From: Desulfurivibrio sp.
Lineage (GTDB): Bacteria; Desulfobacterota; Desulfobulbia; Desulfobulbales; SURF-16
NCBI GenBank assembly: GCA_003605035.1
Contig: QZKJ01000057.1
Coordinates: 1 to 58,967, forward strand
Length of the DNA: 58,967 nucleotides
Reading direction: 5' to 3'
In this document: one piece after another, positions 41,336 through 51,030 of the stretch
How the letters are laid out: each line of letters starts with the position of its first letter
Position numbering within the stretch: position 1 is the stretch's first letter
Program-made: the position numbers and the translations under genes
The notes under the pieces: generated by a model
What the model was told of the DNA's origin: nothing
Seen by the model: only the letters and a program-made list of their open reading frames with translations
Database searches by the model: none

Positions 41336-43247
41336 ACTTCAGATACGTATAGCCTTCCAGACAGCTCTCGTAAAAATCGATCAGCCTGACCCCTTCCCTG
41401 GGCTGAATCTTGCCCCGGTGCACCTGCCGGTCGATCTTTCTTTTAATGGTGCGGGCCATGATCTCCGGGCTGTACTGCATGGTGGACAGCACGTGCTGGG
41501 CCGAGGCGCCCTTGATCACCTCTTCGATATAAAAATCGGACGGATCATCATCATCGCAGTAGACATGCACCTCATTGAGCCTGCCGAAGAGGTTATGCAT
41601 GTCGCCCATCACGTCCTGGTAGGCGCCGGTGAGGAACAGGCCGATATAGTAATCCTCCTCCTTTTTCAGGGCATGGAGCAGCAGACTCGGGGCATAGCCG
41701 TTTCTGGCGATGAACTTGTCGATCTTGCCGTCGGAATCACAGGTGATGTCGGCGATGGAGCAGCGCTCCCCGGGCATTTCGTCCAGCCGGATCACCGGCA
41801 TGATCGGCAGCAGCTGGCTGATGGCCCAGGTGTCGGCCGCGGACTGGAAGACGGAAAAATTGCACAGATACTGGCTGGCCCGCAGTTCGTCAATCTGCTG
41901 CAGCTCCTTGGGCACGAAATCGGCGTGCTTCAGGACGTCCCGGATCTGGCCGATGATCTTCCAGAACATGGTCTCAATCTTGGCCCGCTCCTCCATGGAA
42001 ATGACCCCCAGCTTGAAGGCCTGGATCGAATCGAGCTTGATCTGCTGCACGTCGTTGTAAATCTCCTGGTAATTCTCCATGGTCAGGTCACTGACCGACT
42101 CCCGCATGTTGGTGACCAGGATATGCTCCCCGGCTGACTTATCGGTGTTGAAGCTGTTGGTGGTCTGATGGATGATCTTGACCACATTGGTGATGACGCA
42201 GGAATGGTGGGCCGTGACGTAACGGCCGCTCTCGCTGACGATGCTGGGATGATGGATGTTGACCTGATCGCAGATCTGCTGCAGCCCGGCAATGATGTCC
42301 GCGGCATACTCCTCCAGCGAGTAGTTCCTGGATGACTGGGTGGAGGAGCGTGACCCGTCATAATCAACGCCCAGGCCGCCACCCACGTCGAAATATTCGA
42401 TATTGAGACCGGACAGCACCAGATCGGCGAAAATACGGCCCGCCTCGTTGACCGCATCCTTCAGCACTCTGATGTCCGGGATCTGGCTGCCCACATGGAA
42501 GTGCAGCAGGGTAAGACTATCGGTCATGTTGTGCCGCTTCAGCAAAGAGATGCCGTTTAAGATCTCGCTGCAGGTCAGCCCGAATTTGGCCCGGTCGCCG
42601 CTGGAGCCGGCCCAGCGGCCCCGTCCCTGCACCGACAGTTTGGCCCGCATGCCGATCAGCGGCATGACGTTCATCTCCTCGGCCAGCCGGATGATCATCT
42701 CAAACTCGGAGAAATTCTCCACCACGATGATGATCTTGCGGTCAAGCTTTCTGCCCAGCAGGGCCAGGCGGATGTACTCCTCGTCCTTGTAGCCGTTCAG
42801 CACGGTGAGGGCGTTGCGGTTTTCATTCAAGGTGAGGGCGGCCATGAGTTCGGATTTTGAGCCGGCCTCCAGCCCGTAATCAAAGGGCTCGCCCGCCTCG
42901 ATGATCTCTTCGACCACCTCCCTGGTCTGGTTGACCTTGATGGGATAGACGCCGATAAAGCGCCCCTGGTAGCCGCTCTCCTCCATGGCCTGCCGAAAAG
43001 TCAGGTTGAGCAGCCGCACCTGGGAGCGCAGGATGTCGTGAAAACGGATAACCGTGGGAAAAGGGATATCCTGGCTCTTGATCTCTTCGATCACCTCCAG
43101 GATGTCAATGGTGGGACCGTCCGGCCGCTTTTCCGGCAGCACGCAGAGATGGCCGCTTTCATTGATGGCAAAATAACCGTTGCCCCAGCGCTCGACATTA
43201 TACAGCTCACTGTTGGCGTTAATCGCCTTCTTCCGCTTATCCAACAT
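41331..43247 (-). CDS. speA: Biosynthetic arginine decarboxylase
   Basis: The 638-residue PLP enzyme converts arginine to agmatine. Family motifs are AINANSELYNVERWGNGYFA, the PLP lysine in GRFIGVYPIKVNQTREVVEE, DYGLEAGSKSELMAAL, LTLLHFHVGSQIPDIRVLKD, EYFDVGGGLGVDYDGSRSS, SESGRYVTAHHSCVITNV, and the C-terminal SIADITCDSDGKIDKFI with the catalytic Cys. The ATG at 43247 gives the normal N-terminus (MLDKRKKAIN) and overlaps the end of speB by 11 bases; the frame extends further upstream into speB without a better start. The stop lies within a heptamer repeat array. Together with speB it supplies putrescine. Confidence 0.94.
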   Translation of the reverse strand: MLDKRKKAINANSELYNVERWGNGYFAINESGHLCVLPEKRPDGPTIDILEVIEEIKSQDIPFPTVIRFHDILRSQVRLLNLTFRQAMEESGYQGRFIGVYPIKVNQTREVVEEIIEAGEPFDYGLEAGSKSELMAALTLNENRNALTVLNGYKDEEYIRLALLGRKLDRKIIIVVENFSEFEMIIRLAEEMNVMPLIGMRAKLSVQGRGRWAGSSGDRAKFGLTCSEILNGISLLKRHNMTDSLTLLHFHVGSQIPDIRVLKDAVNEAGRIFADLVLSGLNIEYFDVGGGLGVDYDGSRSSTQSSRNYSLEEYAADIIAGLQQICDQVNIHHPSIVSESGRYVTAHHSCVITNVVKIIHQTTNSFNTDKSAGEHILVTNMRESVSDLTMENYQEIYNDVQQIKLDSIQAFKLGVISMEERAKIETMFWKIIGQIRDVLKHADFVPKELQQIDELRASQYLCNFSVFQSAADTWAISQLLPIMPVIRLDEMPGERCSIADITCDSDGKIDKFIARNGYAPSLLLHALKKEEDYYIGLFLTGAYQDVMGDMHNLFGRLNEVHVYCDDDDPSDFYIEEVIKGASAQHVLSTMQYSPEIMARTIKRKIDRQVHRGKIQPREGVRLIDFYESCLEGYTYLKF

Positions 43248-44151
43248 GACCAGTACCCTCCCCGTGCAAAGCAAGAATGAGTTCCCTGACCACCTTGGCA
43301 GCGAAAACATCGCTGTTACCGGTGGGATCAATGGCGGGCGCCAATTCAACGACATCAGCGCCGACCAGTTTTTTTGTTTTTAACAGTTTAACGATTTTTA
43401 TAAAAGAAAGAAAATCCTCGCCCCCCGCCTCCGGGGTGCCGGTGCCGGGCAGAAAGGCGGGATCGAAAAAATCAAGATCCAGGGTCAGATAGAGCGGCCG
43501 CTCAGCCGGCAACGCTTCGATAAAGCCACAGAATTCCGCCAGACTGCCATGGAGAGTCTTGTGCTCTTTCATCCAGGCGAACTCTTCCCTGGTGCCGGAA
43601 CGAATGCCGAACTGGGCCAGCCGGTGGCCGGGGCCGAACTGGTCGAGACACCTTCTGATCACCGCGGCATGGGAGTAGTGAAAGCCCTGGTAGCCGTCCC
43701 GCAGGTCGGCATGGGCGTCCAGGTGGAGCAGGACCAGATCGGGAAAGGTGCGCAGATATTTTTCGATGAAAAACCAGGATATCGAATGTTCCCCGCCCAG
43801 GGCCAGAAATTTCAGCGATTCCGCCTGCAGATCAAGCCCGGCGGTGAGGGCGGCAAAGGCCTGGCCGGCAACCAGCCAGTCCGCCTGCCCGTCGCCGCTG
43901 GCGCCCACCGGCAGGTTGCCCAGATCATAAAACGGCGGCAGCTCGGTCAGGTCCAGGTCAAGATAGGGGGAATAGGTTTCAATATCCTCGGCCACCCGGC
44001 GGATGGCGTCAGGGCCGGCGCCGGCCCCCTTGCGGAAACAGGCGGTGCCGTCAAAGCCCACGCCGATGAGGTTGACACTGCGGCTCCGCGGGCCTGCGGC
44101 CGGCCGGGCGGGGTAATAGGGATTTTTTGTTTGGTGCAGCACAGTTTCCAT
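43237..44151 (-). CDS. speB: Agmatinase (ureohydrolase family)
   Basis: The 304-residue metalloenzyme splits agmatine to putrescine and urea. Mn-binding motifs are ALGGEHSISWFF, LLHLDAHADLRDGYQGFHYS and LYLTLDLDFFDPAFLPGTGT followed by PEAGG. Position directly before arginine decarboxylase in a spermidine operon makes agmatinase much more likely than arginase. The ATG at 44151 is preferred, with GGTGGAT upstream; a GTG at 44160 would add three residues. It is the first gene of the leftward operon; the promoter should lie in the 44152-44875 gap, divergent from the formate dehydrogenase gene. Confidence 0.92.
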   Translation of the reverse strand: METVLHQTKNPYYPARPAAGPRSRSVNLIGVGFDGTACFRKGAGAGPDAIRRVAEDIETYSPYLDLDLTELPPFYDLGNLPVGASGDGQADWLVAGQAFAALTAGLDLQAESLKFLALGGEHSISWFFIEKYLRTFPDLVLLHLDAHADLRDGYQGFHYSHAAVIRRCLDQFGPGHRLAQFGIRSGTREEFAWMKEHKTLHGSLAEFCGFIEALPAERPLYLTLDLDFFDPAFLPGTGTPEAGGEDFLSFIKIVKLLKTKKLVGADVVELAPAIDPTGNSDVFAAKVVRELILALHGEGTGHVG

Positions 44152-44875
44152 ATTATCCACCCCTCTTTAAAGATCCACCCTGGCCCTGTCCGCCTGAATT
44201 TTGCGGGACGACACCTGCCGCCGCAAGCGGCCAGGCCGCGGCAAAAGGCAGAACCATCGCAGATTCAGTCAAATACAGAAACGGCAGGAAACGAAAAAAC
44301 GAAGGCAAAAAAATATACATGCAAAAAAAATAAGTGCAAGGTTTTTTATCAACTGTTTTTTATCAACACCGCAGTCTTCACCATTATTCAAAAGGTTGCC
44401 ATGCCTGTCAGGTAAAAAAGATATTGACACAGCCTGCAAAAGATGATTTTTTTATTTTTTTCTAACCAAAAAATGGGTTCCCGGAATTCGTTGCCCGCAA
44501 CGCCGCTTTTGCGGCGTTCTTAGTTAATTTCAGCTGGAGTGAACGCCGTGCTTTATCGGTACAATTGAACCACGCGCTGCTTTGTCAGCCAGCCCGGTAC
44601 GGGCTGTAACAAATGCCGGCGATCTCATCCCTGAGCCGTCCCCAGCTTCCCGCTTTTCCTGAAATCTCTCTCCCATAAAGCGCTCGGGCCGGACAACCGG
44701 TGAGCGCGCCGCATGTCCGCAAACGGGCGAACGCCCCTTGCCATGTCCAGGGAGGAGATGAAAATGCATTCCCGCTGCCTTGCCGCATCCTCAGCCGCAG
44801 CCCTTCTTTTCCTTTATCCCTGCTCCAGGTTTGGCAAGGGTCCGCCCGCTTCGCATAACAGGAAAGGTGTCGGAG
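44152..44875. other. Divergent regulatory gap between speB and the formate dehydrogenase gene
   Basis: The left part is AT-rich with a possible -35 TTGACA at 44424-44429. AACGCCGC-TTTT-GCGGCGTT forms a stem at 44499-44518, and CAGCCCG-GTA-CGGGCTG a perfect palindrome at 44590-44606. One small frame near the right end is listed separately. Confidence 0.5.
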
Positions 44876-44919
44876 ATGACAGGATCAGAAGCAAAATGCA
44901 TCAAACTCACAATCAATGA
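44764..44919 (+). CDS. Possible short leader ORF overlapping the formate dehydrogenase start
   Basis: An ATG at 44764 preceded by AGGGAGGAG opens a 51-residue frame beginning MHSRCLAASSAAALLFLYPC, which looks signal-peptide-like. It runs 44 bases past the formate dehydrogenase start codon (44876) in another frame. It could be a coupling leader or chance; there is no homology evidence. Confidence 0.2.
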   Translation: MHSRCLAASSAAALLFLYPCSRFGKGPPASHNRKGVGDDRIRSKMHQTHNQ

Positions 44920-47900
44920 AAAAACGATATGCGTCAGAGCAGGGACCACCATCAAGGAGGCGGCTCAGGCCCTTGGCATCAGAATCCCCGGCCTCTGCCA
45001 TCTGCCCGGCAAAAAGGACCCGGACAGGCCATGCCTGCTCTGCCTGGTGGAAACGGACGGCGCCATGGTCCGGGCCTGCCGCACCGAAGCGGCCGCAGGC
45101 ATGGTGGTGCAAACCGCCAGCCCGGCCCTGCACGAACAGCGGCGGCAGCAGCTGGCGCAGCTGGTCTCCTTTCATTACGGCGACTGTGTAGCGCCCTGCA
45201 ATCTCACCTGCCCGGCCGGCATCAATGTGCAGGGCTACGTGAGCCTGATCGCCCGAGGCGAGTATGCCGCGGCGCTCTCGCTCATCCGGGAAAAAAATCC
45301 GCTGGCCGGCATCGTCTGCCGGGTCTGTCCCCGTTTCTGCGAAAGCCGGTGCCGCCGGGTGCTGGTTGACGAACCCATTGCCATCAACCATCTGAAGCGT
45401 TTTGCCGTGGAATACGGGCGGGGCGGCGCGCAGACGGAAAAACCGGGCAGCCCCACCGGGTTGCGGGTGGCGGTGATCGGCGGCGGCCCGGCCGGCCTGT
45501 CCTGCGCCTGCTTCCTGCGCCGCCTGGGCCACGAGGTGACGATCTACGAGGCCAGGGAAAAACTCGGCGGCCTGACCAGGTATGCCCTGCCGGCCTTCAA
45601 ACTGCCGGATGCCGACATCGACCTGGAGGTGGAAACAATCATAAACATGGGGGTGCATGTGCGGACCCGCAGCTGCTGGGGACGGGACTTCACCCTGGCG
45701 GAGCTGCTGGCCGATGGCTTTGCCGCAGTTTTTGCGGCAATCGGCCTGACCGCCAAGAAAAAAATCGCCATCCCCGGCGCGGATCACATCCGGGACGCCT
45801 TCCAGTTCCTGCAGGGTCTTCGCGCCGGCCAGTGCCTTTCCACCGGCAGCAAGGTGCTGGTCATCGGCGGCACCCGCATGGCGGTGGAGATGGCCAGATG
45901 CGCCCTGCGCTGCGGGGCCGTTGAGGTGACCGTGGTTTACCCGCGGGCCAGGATCGAGATGAGCGCCCACCAGCGGGACATTGCCGAGGCGGAAAAGGAA
46001 GGGGTACAGTTCTTCATGATGGCCCAGCCCCTGCGGGTCGTGCCCGAGGGACAGCGGCTGCGGGTGGAAATGGCCCGCACCATACTCGGCCCTGCCGACG
46101 AACGGGGCCTGCGCCACCCGGTTGTTCTCGAAGGATCGTCGCTGTGGTGGGAAGGGAACACGGTGTTTACCGCTCTCGGCCTGGAAAGCGACGGCAACAT
46201 TGCCCTGTTCGGCGAGCTGGAGCAGAAACTGCAGCTCACGGCTCAGCGCACCATCAAGGTCAATCCCACCACCATGCAGACCAGCGTGGCCGGCATCTAC
46301 GCCGGCGGCGACATGGCCAGCGGCCCGCGCAGCGTCATCCAGGCGGTGGACAGCGGCAGACGGGCGGCCCTGGCCATTCATGAATATATCACCGGCCATG
46401 CGCCCGCACGGGAAACCGAGGGCCGCATCAATTTCAGCCGGGGGAAAAAATTTGAAGAAATGGATATGCGCAACTACGACGGCGCAGCCATCCGCCTGCG
46501 GGAGAATATCCCGGCCCGGCCGCCGGACCGGCGCATCAACGATTTCGACCAGGTGGAACTCGGTTTCAGCGAAGGCATGGCGGTGCGCGAGGCGCAGCGC
46601 TGCCTGCAATGCGGCTGCCTCGGCCTGGCCAAGTGCGAGCTGCGGCCCCTGCTGAACGAATACAAGATGCAGACCCGCACGGCCCCCACCCGCCTGTCGG
46701 CAAAGATCAATGCAGACCATTATTTCATCGCCGTGGACCCCAACCGCTGCATCGTCTGCCATCGCTGCGAGCGGATCTGCGAGTTCGGCGCCTTTTCGCT
46801 CGGCTACCATGAGCAGGGGGGCAGCGTCGCCAATATAACGCTGGCTATCAACGACAGCTGCGTCTCCTGCGGCGCCTGCGTTGACGCCTGCCCCACCGGC
46901 GCGCTGACCAAAAAACACCTTGCCCTGCCGCTGCTGCCGGCCGAGGCCGCCGTGGTGCGCAGCGTCTGCACCTATTGCGGCACCGGCTGCCAGGTCGATC
47001 TGCACGTCAAAAACAATGTGCTGGTCGAGGTGAAGGCGGACGCCGGTCAGCCGCCCAACTACGGCGACCTCTGTGTCAAGGGCCGCTTCGGCTTCGCCTT
47101 TCACCGCCATAAGGAACGCCTGGTTCAGCCCCTCATGCGGGAAAGCATCGAGGACTCCTTCCGCAAGGTAAGCTGGGAGGAGGCCCTTTCCTTTGCCGCG
47201 AAAGGATTCACCAGGATTCTCGCCAGCCGCGGCCCCCAGGCTCTCGGCGTCCTCTCCTCCTCCCGCTGTGAAAACGAGGTGAACTATCTGGCCCAGAAAT
47301 TTGCCAGGGCCGTGCTGCAGACCAACAGCGTGGACAACTGCGCCCGGGTGTGCCACGCGCCGTCGGTGAGCGGGCTGCGCATCGCTTTGGGCAGCGGCGC
47401 GGCCACCAACTCCCTGGACCATATCGAACTGGCCCGGGTGCTGCTCATCTGCGGCTCCAATACCAGCGAGGCGCATCCGGTGGCGGCCATGAAGGTGAAA
47501 AGGGCGCGGCTGTGCGGCGCCGGACTGATCGTCATCGATCCCCGTTGCACGGAGATGGCGGCCATGGCCGATATCTGGCTGCGGCTCGTTCCCGGCACCA
47601 ACGTGCTGTTGCTCAACTCCCTGCTGCATGCCATCCTCGATGAAGGGCTTGAGAACCAGGATTTCATTGCGGCCCGCACCGAGAATCTGGAAATGGTGCG
47701 CCAGCATGTCAAAAATTTCTCCCCGGAGGCCATGGCGGCCAAAACCGGGGTTGAGCCGCAGCTGGTGCGGCAGGCGGCCCGTCTTTACTGTTCCACCAAC
47801 CGGGGCATGATCCTTTACGGCCTCGGCGTTACCGAACACCGCAACGGCACCCAGGGGGTCATGGCGCTCGCCAACATCGCCCTGGCCAGCGGCAATGTCG

Positions 47901-48991
47901 GCCGGCCGGGGGCGGGCATCTGTCCCCTGCGCGGCCAGAACAACGTCCAGGGCTCCTGCGACATGGGCGCCCTGCCCTATGTCTACTCCGGCTACCGGGA
48001 TGTGGCCGATGGCGAGGCCCGGTATGAACTGGGCCGGACCTGGGGTGCGGAGCTGCCCGCCGGCCGGGGACTGACCGAACCGGAGATGTACGAGGCGGCA
48101 CGAGCCGGCCGCTTCAAGGGCTTGTACTGTATCGGCTATGACCCGCTGCACACCCAGGCCGACATCACTATGGTGAAACAGGCTTTTGCCCGGCTGGAAA
48201 TGGTGGTAGTGCAGGAGATTTTCCCGACCGCAACCACGGCCATGGCCCATGTGGTGCTGCCCGCCGCCTGTTTTTATGAAAAGGACGGCACCTTCACCAA
48301 TGCCGAGCGCCGGGTGCGCCGCATCAGAAAGGCGGTGCCGCCGCCCGGCCAGGCCTTGCCGGACTGGCAGATCACCTGCCGGCTGGCCACGGCCATGGGC
48401 TACCCCATGCACTATGATGATCCGGCGGCCGTCATGGAGGAGATCAGCCGCACCACCCCCATCATGGGCGGCATCCATTACGGACGGCTGGAGGGCGAGG
48501 GACTGATCTGGCCCTGCCCGCACGACAACCATCCCGGCACCCCCATCCTGCATACCGAGAGCTTCACCCGGGGCAAAGGCCATTTTTCCGTGCTCCCCAA
48601 TGTGGAAACCCTGGAAACCCCGGATGAGGAGTATCCGCTGATTCTGGTCACCGGCCGCCGTCTTGCCCATTACAACAACGGCTCCATGACCGGAAGATGC
48701 CAGGGACTGACTGCCCTGGTCCCCGAAGAAACCCTGGAGATTCACCCGGATGACGCCGTCCGTTTCGGCATAGCCGACAACATGGAGGTCATGGTCCGCT
48801 CGCGGCGGGGCGAAATCCGGCTGCCGGCCAGGGTAACGGAGCGCAGCCGGCCGGGCAGTATCTTTGCCGCCTTTCATTTCGCCCACCCCCAGGTAAACGC
48901 CATTACCAGCCCCGGCGTGGACGAGATTACCGGCACCCCGGAATACAAGGCCTGCGCGGTTGCGGTTTTTCCGGCACCGCCGCAGGCATGA
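44876..48991 (+). CDS. Multidomain formate dehydrogenase: NuoG-like, GltD-like FAD module, ferredoxin and FdhA
   Basis: The 1371-residue cytoplasmic protein has, in order: a NuoG-type [2Fe-2S] domain (Cys41, 53, 56, 68); a GltD/NfnB-like part with Fe-S cysteines (CVAPCNLTCPAGINVQGY; CRVCPRFCESRC) and FAD/NAD(P) Rossmann folds (VAVIGGGPAGLSCACFLRRL; KVLVIGGTRMAVEMARCA; GIYAGGDMASGPRSVIQAVD); two [4Fe-4S] motifs (CIVCHRCERIC; CVSCGACVDACP); and a molybdopterin oxidoreductase (VCTYCGTGCQVDLHVKNN; NCARVCHAPSV with Cys where others have selenocysteine). This is the FdhA layout with an inserted pyridine-nucleotide-dependent flavin module. The start at 44876 fits the NuoG-like N-terminus. HdrD-like, HdrA and MvhD genes follow, suggesting a formate-linked bifurcating complex. 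The electron flow is inference. Confidence 0.9.
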   Translation: MTGSEAKCIKLTINEKTICVRAGTTIKEAAQALGIRIPGLCHLPGKKDPDRPCLLCLVETDGAMVRACRTEAAAGMVVQTASPALHEQRRQQLAQLVSFHYGDCVAPCNLTCPAGINVQGYVSLIARGEYAAALSLIREKNPLAGIVCRVCPRFCESRCRRVLVDEPIAINHLKRFAVEYGRGGAQTEKPGSPTGLRVAVIGGGPAGLSCACFLRRLGHEVTIYEAREKLGGLTRYALPAFKLPDADIDLEVETIINMGVHVRTRSCWGRDFTLAELLADGFAAVFAAIGLTAKKKIAIPGADHIRDAFQFLQGLRAGQCLSTGSKVLVIGGTRMAVEMARCALRCGAVEVTVVYPRARIEMSAHQRDIAEAEKEGVQFFMMAQPLRVVPEGQRLRVEMARTILGPADERGLRHPVVLEGSSLWWEGNTVFTALGLESDGNIALFGELEQKLQLTAQRTIKVNPTTMQTSVAGIYAGGDMASGPRSVIQAVDSGRRAALAIHEYITGHAPARETEGRINFSRGKKFEEMDMRNYDGAAIRLRENIPARPPDRRINDFDQVELGFSEGMAVREAQRCLQCGCLGLAKCELRPLLNEYKMQTRTAPTRLSAKINADHYFIAVDPNRCIVCHRCERICEFGAFSLGYHEQGGSVANITLAINDSCVSCGACVDACPTGALTKKHLALPLLPAEAAVVRSVCTYCGTGCQVDLHVKNNVLVEVKADAGQPPNYGDLCVKGRFGFAFHRHKERLVQPLMRESIEDSFRKVSWEEALSFAAKGFTRILASRGPQALGVLSSSRCENEVNYLAQKFARAVLQTNSVDNCARVCHAPSVSGLRIALGSGAATNSLDHIELARVLLICGSNTSEAHPVAAMKVKRARLCGAGLIVIDPRCTEMAAMADIWLRLVPGTNVLLLNSLLHAILDEGLENQDFIAARTENLEMVRQHVKNFSPEAMAAKTGVEPQLVRQAARLYCSTNRGMILYGLGVTEHRNGTQGVMALANIALASGNVGRPGAGICPLRGQNNVQGSCDMGALPYVYSGYRDVADGEARYELGRTWGAELPAGRGLTEPEMYEAARAGRFKGLYCIGYDPLHTQADITMVKQAFARLEMVVVQEIFPTATTAMAHVVLPAACFYEKDGTFTNAERRVRRIRKAVPPPGQALPDWQITCRLATAMGYPMHYDDPAAVMEEISRTTPIMGGIHYGRLEGEGLIWPCPHDNHPGTPILHTESFTRGKGHFSVLPNVETLETPDEEYPLILVTGRRLAHYNNGSMTGRCQGLTALVPEETLEIHPDDAVRFGIADNMEVMVRSRRGEIRLPARVTERSRPGSIFAAFHFAHPQVNAITSPGVDEITGTPEYKACAVAVFPAPPQA

Positions 48992-49127
48992 CAGGCAGCG
49001 CGGCCAGCGGATACGGCCCGGCATCATCCTGGGGCAAAAACATGATAACGGCGGAAATAATTTTTTAGTTTGAAAAATTATCAGTGATTTCAACGGCAAA
49101 AGTTTTCCATTCAATGGGATTTTCAAT

Positions 49128-49156
49128 TTGACATATTGGAAAATACCACATATCTT
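49128..49156 (+). promoter_or_regulatory. Promoter of the HdrD-like gene
   Basis: TTGACA (49128-49133), a 17-bp spacer and TATCTT (49151-49156) in an AT-rich gap. A leader of about 120 bases precedes the ATG at 49282. Confidence 0.65.
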
Positions 49157-49281
49157 CCCCGGATGGATGCCGGGACAAATTTTGCGAAACGACATTGCGG
49201 AAGAACCGGGAGGCAACAATTTGCGTGCGGTGCGCCCGGGGAACAGGCCCGGATACCGGCAGGGAACGCCAAGGAGAAAGT

Positions 49282-50586
49282 ATGACTGACACCGTGATAA
49301 CCTTCGACAAAAAAATGAGCAGCGCATTCATGGACCAGGTGCGGGCCATGCTGCCGGCCGGCGGCAATTTCCATCTCTGTCTCACCTGCGGCGCCTGCGC
49401 CTCCGGCTGCCCGGCCACTGGACTGGCGGACATGGACCCGCGGAAATTTATCCGGCTGGTGGCGCTCGCCCAGGATGCGAGCATTGCCGGCCATCCCTGG
49501 GTATGGATGTGCAGCCTGTGCATGCGCTGCAACTATGTCTGCCCCATGGGGATCAATATCGGCGGGCTGATCTATGAGGCGCGCAAGCTGTGGCCCCGGG
49601 AGCAGCGGCCCAAAGGCATTCTCGGCTCCTGCGACATGGCCCTGCGCAATGCCAGCACCAGCGCCACGGGCACGCCGCCGGAAGAATTCCGCTTCGTGGT
49701 GGAGGATGTGCTGGCCGAGGTGCATGACACCCAGCCGGGCTGGGAGGAGCTTCAGGCCCCCATCGACAAGCAGGGCGCCCATTTCTTCCTCAGTCAGAAT
49801 TCCCGGGAACCGGTGGCCCTGCCCTATGAAATGATCCCTCTCTGGAAGATCCTGCACCTGGCCGGCGCGGACTGGACTTATGGCAGCACCGGCTGGGCCG
49901 GTGAGAACTACTGCATGTTCCTGGCAGACACCGAGGCCTGGCATCAGATAACAACCACTACCATCCGCAAGGCCGAGGAACTGGGGTGCCAGGTTTATCT
50001 CAATACCGAATGCGGCCATTCCACCTTTTCGGTCAGGGAAGGGGTGCGGCGGTTCAACATCGACACCAGGCTCGATATCGCCCTGATCGTCCAATACTAT
50101 GCCCGCTGGATCAGGGAGGGGAAACTTACGGTAAATGCCGGCTGGAACAGGGACCTGAAGATCAAATTCACGGTGCAGGACCCCTGCAACCAGGTGCGCA
50201 AGGGTCTGGGCGACCCTTACGCCGAGGAACTTCGCTTTGTCGTGCGGACCGTGGTGGGCGAGGACAACTTCATCGACATGGAGCCGAACAGGTCCAACAA
50301 TTACTGTTGCGGCGGCGGGGGCGGCTATCTCCAGTCCGGCTACAACGAGGCCAGGTTGCAGTATGGCCGGCTGAAACATGAACAGATCATGGCCACCGGC
50401 GCCTCGTATTGCATCACCCCGTGCCATAACTGCCACGCCCAGATTGAAGAGCTGGGCAAGCATCTGGCCCACGGCGCCTACCGGTCGGTCAACCTCTGGT
50501 CGATCATCGGGCTGGCCATGGGCATTCTCGGACCAAATGAACGGGTCGATTTCGGCCCGGACCTGCGCGAGGTGAATCTGCCCTGA
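49282..50586 (+). CDS. HdrD-like iron-sulfur protein (ferredoxin plus CCG domain)
   Basis: The 434-residue protein has two N-terminal [4Fe-4S] motifs (CLTCGACASGCP; CSLCMRCNYVCP) and a CCG-type region near the C-terminus (NYCCGGGGGYLQSGYNEARL; SYCITPCHNCHAQIEEL), with FTVQDPCNQVRKGLGDPY between. An earlier ECGHSTF may be a degenerate first CCG repeat. This is the HdrCB/HdrD pattern, in which CCG cysteines hold the non-cubane cluster that reduces disulfides; with only one clear CCG motif the active site may differ. AAGGAGAAAG precedes the ATG at 49282. It has its own promoter and lies between formate dehydrogenase and hdrA. Its acceptor, possibly a thiol/disulfide or menaquinone-linked partner, is unknown. 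Confidence 0.85.
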   Translation: MTDTVITFDKKMSSAFMDQVRAMLPAGGNFHLCLTCGACASGCPATGLADMDPRKFIRLVALAQDASIAGHPWVWMCSLCMRCNYVCPMGINIGGLIYEARKLWPREQRPKGILGSCDMALRNASTSATGTPPEEFRFVVEDVLAEVHDTQPGWEELQAPIDKQGAHFFLSQNSREPVALPYEMIPLWKILHLAGADWTYGSTGWAGENYCMFLADTEAWHQITTTTIRKAEELGCQVYLNTECGHSTFSVREGVRRFNIDTRLDIALIVQYYARWIREGKLTVNAGWNRDLKIKFTVQDPCNQVRKGLGDPYAEELRFVVRTVVGEDNFIDMEPNRSNNYCCGGGGGYLQSGYNEARLQYGRLKHEQIMATGASYCITPCHNCHAQIEELGKHLAHGAYRSVNLWSIIGLAMGILGPNERVDFGPDLREVNLP

Positions 50587-50885
50587 AAACGGCCTGCCTG
50601 TTTCCGAAATACACCGTGGTTCGGGTGCCGCCATGGTCGAACCCAGCAAGAGCGTTCAATACTATTTTTTTATATGCGCTACGGTTCGAGCTTGTGAAAT
50701 GAGCCGGCGAAATCCAGAACATCACCTATCAATTTCTTTTTTCAATAGGAAATAACAATTAGACCTTTCCGTCTTTTTTGGTTATTTACTCTCATTCGGT
50801 ATAAGCCTCAACCATTTATCAGGAGTTGCTATTGTGTTGTATCAGTTAACAAATTATTTCTGAGCAGATCACCACAGTGTCCTGT

Positions 50886-50902
50886 CAGTCCGGTCCGGAC
50901 TG
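50886..50902. promoter_or_regulatory. 17-bp perfect palindrome upstream of hdrA
   Basis: CAGTCCGG and CCGGACTG flank a single T. It is either an operator or a short RNA hairpin in the hdrA leader. Confidence 0.45.
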
Positions 50903-51010
50903 CACGAGTAGACGACGTTCATTCCGTCCCATCCTCCCTGTTGTTCTCTTCACAAGATCCTTTCAGCGCGAGGCCCGGCGAGACTGGTCACGTCGTCGGT
51001 CAAAGCAACA

Positions 51011-51030
51011 ATGCACCGCTGGCGGTGCAT
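51011..51030 (+). promoter_or_regulatory. Hairpin abutting the hdrA ribosome binding site
   Basis: ATGCACCGC and GCGGTGCAT form a 9-bp stem ending one base before GAAAGGAGA, the hdrA Shine-Dalgarno sequence. It could control translation start or mRNA processing. Confidence 0.5.

Noticed and set aside
47330-47380. Selenocysteine codon in the formate dehydrogenase
   Set aside because: The position equivalent to selenocysteine is an ordinary Cys codon (ARVCHAPSV) and the frame has no internal TGA.
44885-49327. 1480-residue open frame on the minus strand
   Set aside because: It is antisense to the well-supported formate dehydrogenase and HdrD-like genes. High GC third positions keep the opposite strand open; the translation is Gly/Ala/His-rich without family motifs.
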